Translations under genes and position numbers: made by a program
Part shown: in pieces, positions 42,401-49,835 of the stretch
Layout of the letters: each line of letters opens with the position of its first letter
Position numbering within the stretch: position 1 is the first letter of the stretch
The notes under the pieces: generated by a model
The model's database searches: none
What the model was told of the DNA's origin: nothing
What the model saw: the letters and a program-made list of their open reading frames with translations, nothing else
NCBI GenBank assembly: GCA_002943765.1
Contig: PQWQ01000003.1
Span: 310,001-374,000, forward strand
Reading direction: 5' to 3'
Origin: Psoroptes ovis
Taxonomy: Eukaryota > Arthropoda > Arachnida > Sarcoptiformes > Psoroptidae
DNA: 64,000 nucleotides

Positions 42401-45400
42401 AAAATACTGAAATGAAAATTGAAATTTTTTGATTCAAACATTTCCAAAATTAAATCAGAAAAAGGTGTAGAAGGTTCTATTATAATCCATGAACCCTTAT
42501 CGCGATTCGAATTATTCTGAATCTTATTTCTGCTCAAATAACTGCCAACTAGTGGAAATTATCGAAGATTTTTGATCATTTCCATTTGAAAATGTTTGAA
42601 ACAATCCTCTTAACTCATTAATTTCGTAGATTCTTTGATTCTGTAAATGAACAATGATTTGAGAATAAGAAGCTTTATGAATCAAAGAAATTTTCTCGGT
42701 TCCAAAAATTTAAATTCCTTTATCAGTGGAAAAACATTTATCAATCGATTATTTCGCTTGATTTTATCTGGTTTTCACCAACGAAAACAAATGAAAATCA
42801 GATCACAATGATCGAATACAAATGGGAAAATATTCAATTGAATCAATCAAACCAAACAGTAATTTATAGGTCCATGAATCAACTGAAATTTCTGATTCCT
42901 GAATCATTTTGGTGATCATTTTTCAAATAATTCCAATGATGATAATCATGATTCAAATGATTCCATGAGAAAATATTTAAAATAATTAATTTCCGAATTT
43001 CCCGAATATTAATTAATAAAAAATCTTTTATTTTTTCTTTCGTTTCTTCTCACCTTCATAAAAAAATTAATTAATCAAACCAAAAAACCCAAAAAAAAAA
43101 AAAAAAAAAAAAAAAATCAAAGGTACGAACCTTGTTCGTCAGTGGATTACCGATGGATGCAAAACCACGTGAATTATATCTGCTATTTCGAGCATACAAG
43201 GTAAGCAAATTCATTATTTAAATAATAAAAATTTATTTATAATTTTATAATTCATGATTTATTATTATTATTATCATCCTTTTAATCGTAAATTTTTGCA
43301 ACATTTAGTCTGAAATTTTTCATAGAAAATTTATTGAATATTTTTGGCCAATTTTTATGAATATTTTCTGGACACATTTGTCCATTTATTATTTTCGTGA
43401 ATCATTCTTCATTTACACTTGAAATATTTTTAATTTTAATATAAGGTTGTCCGAAAAGTTTTAGCCGATTTTCATGTCCATACTCTATTGATTGAGCCGA
43501 ATGAACTTTTTGGACAATTTAATATTTGAAATTTTTAATTTTTCCGTTCATTTTCAATGAAACTTTTGCTTCATAAAATTTTTTTAGCTTATTAATTAAT
43601 TAAATAAATATCCGCACAACCTTTTCATTTTTTTCGGCTGTGAAAAATGTACAGATGTTTTCATTTTTCACAAAATTTCATATTTCATAATATTTCATCA
43701 GAAAATTAATTATGAAACATTAAAAAATTTGAAAAAAATGTTTCAATTTTTTCAACACTTTTTTTTCTGGCCAGGTTTTTGAATTATTATTTCATTCACT
43801 CTCTCTGTGTGTCTGTAACATGTATAATGAATTTCCGTTTGATTAATTCTTCAGTAATTTTTAGTGATTTTTTTATTTCAATTTTAATATAACATCAGTT
43901 TCACTGAATTATTATTACCAGTTAATAATAATAACTTTATTTCATTTTGAATCATTCATTTTTTATTTTTGAAATTCAATTCAATCAAATGCAAAAATAC
44001 AATGAAAAATTGAAAAATTAAAAAGGAATGAATATTTCACAACTGTGATTTCAAAATGTGGTGATTTCAACTTTATTAAATGAGAAAGAACTGAAAAATG
44101 AATGAAATGAAATGAAACAAAGTGAAAATTTGGCGAAAAATACTGAATAATAAAAATAACACGGAATAAAATCAAACATGTGAAAAACTAATGAAAACTA
44201 ATGATTAAAAAATCATAGGAAATGAATGAATCTGAATGAATCCAAATGAATTCAAATATTTCAAATGAATGAATTATTCCGAATGAATCCGAATAAATGA
44301 AAGATTTTCAAAAGAATCGAAAATTGATAATAAAAACGGAATCAAATATATTTATGTATGGTCAATGAATTGACCATCCCAAAGGCTATTTTTTTTTTTT
44401 TTTTTTTCGTTGATTTTATGAATTTTCAGTTTTTTTTATCAGGAATTACATTATTTTACTTCGTCCATTTGCTTGATTATTGATGAATTCATTGTTGTTC
44501 AAGGTTTGGAAAACCTTTCGGACATTCGAAAACATTTCAAGCAAATAATGAATGTATTATCTGTGTGTGTGTGTGTGTGTTTGCCTTTGAGTCTAAATGA
44601 TGATGATGATAATTTTCCAAAATCATCATTCATTTTCAAAATGAAAATATTAGATTGTCCGAAAAGTTCATTCCGCTTAATCAATAGAGTTGCATGTGAA
44701 AATCGGCTAGAACTTTTCGGACAACTCAAAATACAGTGGATAATAAAGTGGAAAAATCAAAAATTGAAAGTGAAAATGAATCACAAATTATCATTAGTTA
44801 ATATAATTAACAATAAATTTTCGAATGGGAAAATCAAACACATTACACAGACAAATAAACAAACAATCAAATAAACATGGAAAAATGGTGATAATGTTAT
44901 TATTTACTTTGATTATTTTCATTTTCACTTCTTATTCATTGAATTTTTACATTGAAAATAATCAAAGTAAAACAATAGATTTAGGTGATGAATGAATGAT
45001 TGAATTTAAATATAAATAGACAAATGAAAAACTTTGATTCTAACTGAAAAACTGGGAAAAAAGTTTTGATTGTTTTCGATTATTCAATTGAATTCTATTA
45101 TTATTAATTTCGATGAAACGGATGATAAATGCTTATTCGTTTGTTATTAGATGAATTATTTGGTTTTTTTACATTTCTTTTAAAGCTTGAGAAATGATAA
45201 TGAATTACTTTTTTTTTAATTTACTTTACTTTTACTTGATATTAAGGGCTACGAAGGTTCGCTATTAAAAGTGACCAGTAAAAATGGTAAAACATCATCA
45301 CCGGTTGGTTTTGTTACATTTTCAACTAGAGCTGGTGCTGAAGCTGCTAAACAAGATTTACAGGTAAGTAAATGAATGATGAAGAATTATTAGAAAATTT

Positions 45401-48286
45401 CCTTTAAATTTTTAATTTAAATAAATATACAGCAAGGTATACGTTTTGATCCTGATTTACCACAAACAATAAGGCTTGAATTTGCCAAAAGCAATACAAA
45501 AGTGAATAAACCAAAGCAATCAACATTGCCTTCATCATTATCATCATCATTATCATCGACAACAAATGCATCGATGAATGCTGCCGGTAATGCTGCCACA
45601 AATCATCCGGCAGCATTAGCGATGCATCCATTAACTGGCCGTAAGTATTTGGAAAAATATTTCTTAAAAATAATTTCACCTGATAACTGTTAATATGTTT
45701 TCAATCTATTTCCATTTTTTGTTTCAACAAAACTAGTCGATCTAAGTGCTGCATTGTTTTCAAATCCACATGATAGTTGGGCAACACCGCATCCATTATC
45801 ATTTCCAGAGATGACAACATCGGCTGCATTACATTCAGCATTAGTACATCCAGCATTACATGCCCAATTACCGGTAAGTCTTAAATTCCAATTTTCTTAA
45901 ATATTTTTCTCTGAAATTATTTTTGAATTGTTTGTTTGTTGTTCGATCATTTGTTTGTTTGTTTGTTGTGTGTGATATTTCAAATCGTAGAAAACAATTA
46001 GAAAAATTCATTTATTTTTCAATCAAATGATGACACTGAATTCACTTTGATTTATTCACCTTAAATGCACCATTTATTAATCGTTATTATTGCAATCACC
46101 TATTTATTGGATATGACAAGCGAATAATATTCATTTCTTGCGAATCAATGATTCATTCATTCATTAAAAACCTTTGAAATTTTTCAATTTTTTTTTGTCT
46201 TACTCACGTTATTCATTATTTTTTTTTCTTATTTTTTCTTATTTCTTACATCTGCTGTTTGATGATATTCACACACATACACCGACACACATTCATAAAC
46301 ACTTACACCGACACACACATCGATATAAAACACACATTAATTACATTGGAAATCTTTGTTTCATTGATTTTGGTCCATTCATTTATGATAAATCACTGAT
46401 TGTTTCTGTGTGTCTGTGTATTAATATCTATTATTTATGGTTCATGGTACGAATCAATTCGATCATATCAAATCTACTGATGTTATCTTCAATCAATTTA
46501 CTTTTGTTATTTTTGCAAAATTACTTCACTTCTTGTCACTAATCATTATTTGTTGTTATTATCATTGATGATGATCAATAAACCTTTGAAACACACACAC
46601 GATCAAATATGGCACCTTTCATTTCATATTTTTTTTAACCTTAAAAATATTTAATAAATTGGAAAAAAAAACAAAATAAAAAATACACTTAGCCTCAATT
46701 AGCAGCCGTACCACATTTGATGGGTCATGGCCATCATCATCATCATACACATCCACCTTCACATCCCCATCATCATTCACACCATCATCATGCAGCAGCA
46801 GCAGCCGCCGCAGCAGCTACAGCAGCAGCATTAGCATCGAATTCACATCATCATTCACAACAACAACAACATCATCATCAAACAACACTGCATCATGGAA
46901 CGATACCGCCTTCACATTTAGTTGCCGCATCATCAACAGCAACAGCTGCACAAGCAATGGCAATGGCTAGTCATATTGGTCAACAACAACAACAATCATC
47001 AACAGCAGCGACAGCAGCAGCAGCATTATCATCATTAAATCATTTACAAAATCAAAATCATCATAATCATCATTCGAATCAACATTTACAACAACAAAAC
47101 CATCATCAACACCATCAACAGCAACATCAACAACAACAACAACAATCAAATAATTGTAATCAAACACCATGTTCAACATTATTTGTTGCAAATCTTGGTC
47201 AATATGTACAAGAACAAGAATTAAAAGAATTATTTGGAAGGTATAATCAATATGAATAATCTTAAATAATTGACATAATGATAACATTTACAAATCAAAT
47301 CAATAATGATCAATGAATGTATATCAACACAAACCTCTTGATTTGATATGTTTTCAATGACATCAAAACCTTTGGACATGACCATTGATCACATGTAATA
47401 ATCATAAATGTATCGAAAATTCGCATGATGGAAATTGTGTCGGTGTGCGTTTGTGTGTCTGTATGTGTGCGAATGTCAATCATTAATCCTTTGACACCAT
47501 TTTTCACCATTCACGAATAGTTTTTTTCCACCAATATTCACTTGTCACTTGTTCACTATTTTTTTCTCACAAGTTTTATATTTGCACTGTATCTAAATGA
47601 CTTTAATATCATTTGAAATTTTTTCACAAATCATTGCTATTTCAAACAAACAAACAGAAAAACAATTTCGAATTTTGAAAATTGAATACAACATTTTGAA
47701 AACAATAACCTTTCTATTTTCATTTTTTTTTCTGTGTGTTTGAAAATTTTTGTATTCATTTCACTAATGCATTTATTTACTTGTCATTTTTCTTTTTGTT
47801 TTTGTTTTATTTTTTCCAAAAAAAATAGTTTTATTGGATTTTGCCGACTTCGGATGCATAACAAAAGCGGTATGCCTGTAGCATTTGTTGAATTTACGGT
47901 ATGAATCTCTGCTTTTCACAATTTACGAGAGAATAATTCAATGATTTATCTCTGAAATACCTTAGGATATACGTTTAGCAACATATGCAATGAATGCATT
48001 ACAAGGTTTCATTCTATTTTCATCATCAAATCGTAACGGTAGTGGTCTACGTATTGAATATGCAAAAAATAAAATGTGTGACATTTCTGGTGGTTCATCA
48101 TCCGGTGGCTCTTCATCTGTTGGTGGTTCATCAATTCATAGTCAATCATTTTCGCTGACAAATTTATCTAATAATAACAGTAATAATAATAATCATAATA
48201 ATAATCATTTACAAATTCATCATAATCATAATCATAATTATCATAATCATATTGATGTTGACATTAATTCTGTAAGTGCTGAATAA
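12105..48286 (+). CDS. cpo: Couch potato / MEC-8 / RBPMS-family RNA-binding protein, two RRMs, 8 coding exons
   Basis: Assembled as join(12105..12485, 43123..43200, 45247..45363, 45433..45640, 45737..45873, 46693..47240, 47829..47898, 47966..48286), which gives 619 residues. Every junction has GT and AG and keeps the frame. Residues 1-127 are Asn/Ser/Thr-rich. RRM1 (about 126-216) has RNP2 LFVSGL, the family signature MDAKPRELYLLFRAYKGYEG, RNP1-like VGFVTF and then IRLEFAKSNTKV. A middle region rich in His, Ala and Gln follows. RRM2 (about 467-550) has CSTLFVANLG, GFCRLRMHNKSG, VAFVEF and LRIEYAKNKM. Proteins of this family bind RNA (RBPMS and MEC-8 favour CAC-containing sites) and control splicing, stability or translation. 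RRM1 looks like couch potato, and the RRM1+RRM2 layout like C. elegans MEC-8. The start is the first ATG after an in-frame TGA at 12066. The C-terminal end may be alternative (see findings). Confidence 0.9.
13229..13254. repeat. T19-G7 homopolymer junction
   Basis: A run of 19 T is followed directly by 7 G, in the first intron of the RNA-binding-protein gene. This is the longest G-run I noticed in the window. It could be a slippage or assembly artefact. Confidence 0.8.
14666..14745 (-). mobile_element. Mariner-type MITE copy 8, type B, reversed core
   Basis: TA on both sides. Ends TCAGGTTGTCC and GGACAATTTAA; core diverged. Confidence 0.83.
17181..17213. repeat. (TG)n-TT-(CA)n inverted repeat
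   Basis: Six TG steps, a TT spacer, then eight or more CA steps, forming a hairpin with 12-bp arms. Alternating purine-pyrimidine DNA of this kind can form Z-DNA or a cruciform. Confidence 0.8.
17755..17838 (-). mobile_element. Mariner-type MITE copy 9, type A, reversed and diverged
   Basis: Left end TTAGGTTGTCCGAAAAGTT is intact with TA. The right end has an extra T (GGACAACCTTAA). The core is a worn complement of type A. Confidence 0.82.
19019..19098 (-). mobile_element. Mariner-type MITE copy 10, type B, reversed core
   Basis: TA on both sides. The core TTTTCTACGATATAACCGG is the complement of type B. Right end GGACAACCCAA. Confidence 0.88.
19966..20045. mobile_element. Mariner-type MITE copy 11, type C palindrome
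   Basis: TA on both sides. Type C is an almost perfect palindrome: arms of about 30 bp read CCCATAAGTTCTTGCCG inward, with an A/T-rich centre. This is the cleanest copy. Confidence 0.9.
22941..22962. repeat. (GT)11 microsatellite
   Basis: An uninterrupted GT run in intron 1. Shorter ones lie at about 27257-27277 and 44562-44581. Confidence 0.9.
23780..23855. repeat. 15-16-bp minisatellite, unit TTTGGACCAAATAAT
   Basis: Five units, each containing GGACC(A/G)AA, with drift at the other positions. Confidence 0.8.
24339..24419 (+). mobile_element. Mariner-type MITE copy 12, type A
   Basis: TA on both sides. Left end TTAGGTTGTCTGAAAAGTT; right end GGACGACCTCA. Core forward. Confidence 0.86.
25330..25596 (+). 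mobile_element. Mariner-type MITE copy 13, type A, split by a nested hAT-like MITE
   Basis: The outer element has left TA, TTAGGTTGTCCGAAAAGTT and a right end GGACAACTTAA. Its core is interrupted at 25364-25539. Removing the insert and one 8-bp duplication restores a type A element much like copy 33 (CTTAATCAATCGAGAGTTG). Confidence 0.88.
25364..25539. mobile_element. hAT-like MITE nested in MITE copy 13
   Basis: 176 bp starting CAGTCATTCTCAACC and ending in the complement-like AGAATAACACTG. It is flanked by 8-bp direct repeats GCTCAATC (25356-25363) and GCTTAATC (25540-25547), differing at one base. CAGTG-type ends with TTCTCAA and an 8-bp target duplication are the hallmarks of hAT transposons. 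The word GTGTGCCGCA occurs three times inside (exact or one base off). No coding capacity. Confidence 0.8.
26374..26454 (-). mobile_element. Mariner-type MITE copy 14, type A, reversed and diverged
   Basis: Left end TTAGGTTGTCCGAAAAGTT is intact; right end GGACATTCTAA. The flanking TA has been lost on both sides. The core is a diverged complement of type A. Confidence 0.8.
27011..27120. repeat. 11-bp minisatellite, unit TGTAAAACCCT
   Basis: About nine or ten imperfect units of AAACCCTTGTA. It looks telomere-like (ACCCT) but the unit is longer and drifts, so it is an interstitial minisatellite. Confidence 0.8.
29313..29392 (+). mobile_element. Mariner-type MITE copy 15, type B
   Basis: TA on both sides. 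Both ends carry the same change, TTAGTTTGTCC at left and GGACAAACTAA at right, so the end mutation is symmetrical. Confidence 0.88.
29687..29770. mobile_element. Mariner-type MITE copy 16, type C palindrome
   Basis: Arms read inward GTTCTTGCCGTTTTTTGAA. The left end TTATGGTTGTCC and right end GGACAACCACAA are altered, so the borders are approximate. Confidence 0.82.
29982..30061 (+). mobile_element. Mariner-type MITE copy 17, type B
   Basis: TA on both sides. Left end TTAAGTTGTCC, right end GGACAACCTAA. Core ATATCGTAGAAAATCATTG is at consensus. Confidence 0.9.
30429..30508 (+). mobile_element. Mariner-type MITE copy 18, type A
   Basis: TA on both sides. The left arm is TTTTTGTTGATTAATCAATA, a mix of type B arm and type A core; the right part is type A (GCTCATGAAAATCAGCC). 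Confidence 0.85.
31175..31258. mobile_element. Mariner-type MITE copy 19, type C palindrome
   Basis: TA on both sides. Arms CCCATAAGTTCTGGCCG and TGGCAAGAACTTATGGG. The right end is altered (ACCATTAA). Confidence 0.87.
31532..31611 (-). mobile_element. Mariner-type MITE copy 20, type A, reversed core
   Basis: Left end TTTGGTTGTCC has lost its TA; the right end GGACAGCCTAA has TA. The core TGCAACTCTATTGATTAAGC is the exact complement of type A. Confidence 0.87.
33428..33509 (+). mobile_element. Mariner-type MITE copy 21, type A
   Basis: Ends TTAGGCTGTCC and GGACAACGTAA. The core has a two-base insertion (AATCACAATAGAG). TA on the right; the left TA is followed by one extra T. Confidence 0.86.
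35901..35940. repeat. 10-bp minisatellite, unit CCTCAAAAAA
   Basis: Four consecutive units, the last two each with one or two changes. Confidence 0.8.
36203..36282 (+). mobile_element. Mariner-type MITE copy 22, type B
   Basis: TA on both sides. Core at consensus; left end TTAGATTGTCC. Confidence 0.9.
36587..36665 (-). mobile_element. Mariner-type MITE copy 23, type B, reversed core
   Basis: The left terminal bases are worn (AAAGGTTGTCC); the right end is intact with TA. Long arms TTTTTACCGATTTT and AATCGGCAAAAAC. Confidence 0.84.
37438..37519. mobile_element. Mariner-type MITE copy 24, type C palindrome
   Basis: TA on both sides. Several changes (TTAGGTTCTCCCATAAG, ACGCCAAAAACTTATGCG) make this an older copy. 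Confidence 0.83.
38146..38225. mobile_element. Mariner-type MITE copy 25, type C palindrome, diverged
   Basis: Left TA and TTGGGTTGTACCATAA; right end GGGACAACTCA without TA. The arms are still recognisable. Confidence 0.78.
38549..38627. mobile_element. Mariner-type MITE copy 26, type C palindrome
   Basis: TA on both sides. Arms CCCATAAGTTCTTGCCG and CGGCAAGAACTTATGGG match exactly. It lies 320 bp after copy 25. Confidence 0.9.
40812..40891 (-). mobile_element. Mariner-type MITE copy 27, type A, reversed core
   Basis: TA on both sides. Nearly at consensus; the left arm has CCAAAAAG for CCGAAAAG. Confidence 0.9.
41318..41397 (+). mobile_element. Mariner-type MITE copy 28, type B
   Basis: TA on both sides. 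Ends TTGGGTTGTCC and GGACAATCTTA. Core at consensus except AATAATTGG. Confidence 0.9.
41697..41776 (+). mobile_element. Mariner-type MITE copy 29, type B
   Basis: Left end TTGGGTTGTCC, with the TA one base further out; right end GGACAACTTAA with TA. It lies 300 bp after copy 28 in the same orientation. Confidence 0.87.
43091..43116. repeat. Poly(A) run of 26 just before exon 2
   Basis: It ends six bases before the splice acceptor at 43122, in the position where a pyrimidine tract is usual. Confidence 0.9.
43123..43200 (+). CDS. cpo: cpo-like exon 2 (start of RRM1)
   Basis: This is 78 bp coding 26 residues, VRTLFVSGLPMDAKPRELYL then LFRAYK, the most diagnostic part of the family. It holds the RNP2 strand and first helix of RRM1. 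The donor is AAG|GTAAGC. The acceptor TCAAAG follows a 26-nt run of A instead of a pyrimidine tract. Both ends are phase 0. Confidence 0.95.
43442..43522 (-). mobile_element. Mariner-type MITE copy 30, type A, reversed core, in intron 2
   Basis: Left end worn (TAAGGTTGTCC); right end GGACAATTTAA with TA. It lies only 242 bp downstream of exon 2 of the RNA-binding-protein gene. Confidence 0.86.
44650..44729 (+). mobile_element. Mariner-type MITE copy 31, type A, in intron 2
   Basis: Left TA and TTAGATTGTCC; the right end GGACAACTCAA has lost its TA. Core forward. Confidence 0.87.
45247..45363 (+). CDS. cpo: cpo-like exon 3 (RRM1 core)
   Basis: 117 bp, phase 0 at both ends. It encodes GYEGSLLKVTSKNGKTSSPV and then GFVTFSTRAGAEAAKQDLQ. 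It supplies the RNP1-like strand and second helix. The donor CAG|GTAAGT is consensus. The following intron (45364-45432) is 69 bp. Confidence 0.95.
45433..45640 (+). CDS. cpo: cpo-like exon 4 (end of RRM1 and linker)
   Basis: 208 bp. It begins QGIRFDPDLPQTIRLEFAKS and completes RRM1, then runs into a Ser-rich, Ala/His linker ending MHPLTG. The donor GGCC|GTAAGT leaves phase 1. A 96-bp intron (45641-45736) follows. Confidence 0.93.
45737..45873 (+). CDS. cpo: cpo-like exon 5 (linker)
   Basis: 137 bp. With the one base carried over it reads LDLSAALFSNPHDSWATPHP and continues to HPALHAQLP. The acceptor AACTAG and donor CCG|GTAAGT are good. It ends in phase 0. Confidence 0.9.
45874..46692 (+). 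other. cpo-like intron 5
   Basis: An 819-bp intron with T-rich and CACACA-type simple sequence near 46270-46335. The open frames in it are low-complexity artefacts. It ends in ACACTTAG. Confidence 0.8.
46693..47240 (+). CDS. cpo: cpo-like exon 6 (His/Ala/Gln-rich region and start of RRM2)
   Basis: 548 bp. It starts PQLAAVPHLMGHGH and runs through His, Ala and Gln repeats (residues about 308-465). It ends with the first strand and helix of RRM2, TPCSTLFVANLGQYVQEQEL then KELFG. The donor AAG|GTATAA leaves two bases (phase 2). The homopolymer runs are coded by mixed synonymous codons (CAT/CAC, GCA/GCC/GCT), which suggests old repeats rather than recent slippage. Confidence 0.92.
47241..47828 (+). 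other. cpo-like intron 6
   Basis: A 588-bp intron that interrupts RRM2. It opens with GTATAA and ends AAAAATAG after T-rich sequence. No gene or element seen. Confidence 0.8.
47829..47898 (+). CDS. cpo: cpo-like exon 7 (RRM2 core)
   Basis: 70 bp. It completes a Ser codon and then encodes FIGFCRLRMHNKSGMPVAFV plus EFT, the RNP1-like part of RRM2. GFCRLRMHNK is highly characteristic of the MEC-8 second RRM. Donor ACG|GTATGA, phase 0. A 67-bp intron (47899-47965) follows. Confidence 0.93.
47966..48286 (+). CDS. cpo: cpo-like exon 8 (end of RRM2 and C-terminal tail)
   Basis: Begins DIRLATYAMNALQGFILF and completes RRM2 at RIEYAKNKM (about residue 550). A Gly/Ser, then Asn/His tail runs to a TAA at 48284. 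A perfect donor match, TCT|GTAAGT, sits at 48272 in phase 0, five codons before that stop. The last four residues (VSAE) may therefore be read-through of an alternatively spliced site. Confidence 0.88.
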   Translation, partial: DIRLATYAMNALQGFILFSSSNRNGSGLRIEYAKNKMCDISGGSSSGGSSSVGGSSIHSQSFSLTNLSNNNSNNNNHNNNHLQIHHNHNHNYHNHIDVDINSVSAE

Positions 48287-49182
48287 TGGTGATCTTAAGA
48301 TTATTTGATTTAAATTGATTTGATTTAAATTAAAATTTTAAAAATCTCCAAGATCAAATACGCCATCTTTTGCATGGTTGAAATACAACCATTCCAATTG
48401 AAAAAATTCAAAATTAATCCTTTGAATTTTCAACACAGCAGATGGCATTTTTGATTTGAAAATTTTTTGATTTTGAAGTTTAATCTTCACAGAAAACTAA
48501 TTCAAATTCATTCATTTTGCTTTGTATTTTTCAAATCACAGATTGGCCATGAATAAATTGCCATTATTTTTCGCTTTGATCATTACTTCACTAATCATCA
48601 TAATTGATGAAATATAAAAATACTTAACTGAAGATACAGAACGATACCGATAACAGATGCGATCATTGAATAATCATCATCATTCTCATCTTCATCGACT
48701 TCATCATCATTGTCATCATTATCATCTTAAACATCATCATCATCGTCATAATCAATGAACAATTAATCAATCGATTGATTTGAATCGATTCAAATCAAAT
48801 CTGTTTGAATCAAATCGAATCAATCAAACTTATTTGAAATCTTTGAGCATTAAAATTATTTTGATTTTTGAAATTTTGAAATTTCTTTCAATTTTTACTA
48901 TCAATTCTATTCAATATTTCATTGTTCAATATTAAAAACAAACAAAACAAACAAAAACATAGTCAAATATATATTGAATCAATTGAAATCAATTTTTTCA
49001 ATTATTTAAATTGTATTGAATCTTTAATTTTGAATTATTTTAAATTGTTGTCCTTTTTCTTTTATTTCTTTCTTATCATTATTTTTTGCTTCATATTTTC
49101 AATTCTTTCCAGCTCTCTATGTATAAGATGATTTCTGAATAATCATATATATTTTTCAAAAACAAATAAAATAAACAAAATC

Positions 49183-49249
49183 TTTGATTTGATTTGATTT
49201 GATTTGATTTGATTTGATTTGATTTGATTTGATTTGATTTGATTTGATT
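49183..49249. repeat. (TTTGA)13 microsatellite
   Basis: A near-perfect pentamer array about 0.9 kb after the stop of the RNA-binding-protein gene, possibly in its 3' UTR. Confidence 0.9.
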
Positions 49250-49600
49250 GATATATATGTGTATGTTCATCGATATATTCTTTTATTTATTCTTCTTATT
49301 TGTTTTCAAATTTTTTTTTGTCATTTCTTTCAATTTTACTTTATTAATTCTTAATTATAAATTATTTGTTCAAATTATTTCTTTTTGTTTTCGTTGTCAA
49401 ATTTTTTTTTCCAGAAAGAAAATAATTATTTTTGCTATGAATTGTAAAAAAAAACATTGAATTCAAATCAAATCTATGATTATTTTGTCTTTTAATTTCA
49501 TTTTATTTGTTTGTTTCAATCGATTTCTGCTTATTTTTGAATTTTTCCAAGCTAAAATCATCTTCAAACTATCAATGAATGATCAATATGAATGATCAGA

Positions 49601-49655
49601 TAATTCGGCGACCATTTCGGCGATCATTCGGCTACCATTCGACGATAATTCAAAG
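49601..49655. repeat. 13-bp minisatellite, unit ATTCGGCGACCAT
   Basis: Four units with one to three changes each. It is richer in CpG than its surroundings. Confidence 0.75.
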
Positions 49656-49753
49656 ATGATTGAATACAAAGCAGCCATCATGCATATATGAATCACCACA
49701 TACATATTACATTACAAACAAATAAATTTTTTTGTTTTTATTTTTGATTTTTA

Positions 49754-49835
49754 TTAGGTTGTCCGAAAAGTTCTTGCCGATTTTTTCGATAATTTTCTAC
49801 GATATAACTGGGCAAAAACTTTGTGGACAACCTAA
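49754..49835 (-). mobile_element. Mariner-type MITE copy 32, type B, reversed core
   Basis: TA on both sides. Ends intact. It lies 1.5 kb after the stop codon of the RNA-binding-protein gene. Confidence 0.88.

Larger units (their letters stand above)
12486..43122 (+). other. 30.6-kb first coding intron of the cpo-like gene
   Basis: The intron runs from GTAGGT to TCAAAG. It carries 22 mariner-type MITEs (one with a nested hAT-like element), several short minisatellites, and homopolymer and dinucleotide tracts, each listed separately. Between these I see only AT-rich unique sequence with no convincing gene on either strand. Two weak coding-like stretches (14931-15149 and 32201-32398, both minus) are discussed under findings. 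Confidence 0.85.
43201..45246 (+). other. cpo-like intron 2
   Basis: A 2046-bp intron that splits RRM1 between AYK and GYEG. It contains two type A MITEs (43442-43522 and 44650-44729), a T-run near 44390 and a (TG)n tract near 44562-44581. I see no gene in it. Confidence 0.8.

Noticed and set aside
45404..45693. Open frames on both strands near exon 4
   Set aside because: They are shadows of exon 4; the plus-strand frame at 45502-45693 is exon 4 itself read through its donor.
46967..47287. 106-codon open frame on the minus strand
   Set aside because: It is the antisense shadow of the Gln/His-rich exon 6.
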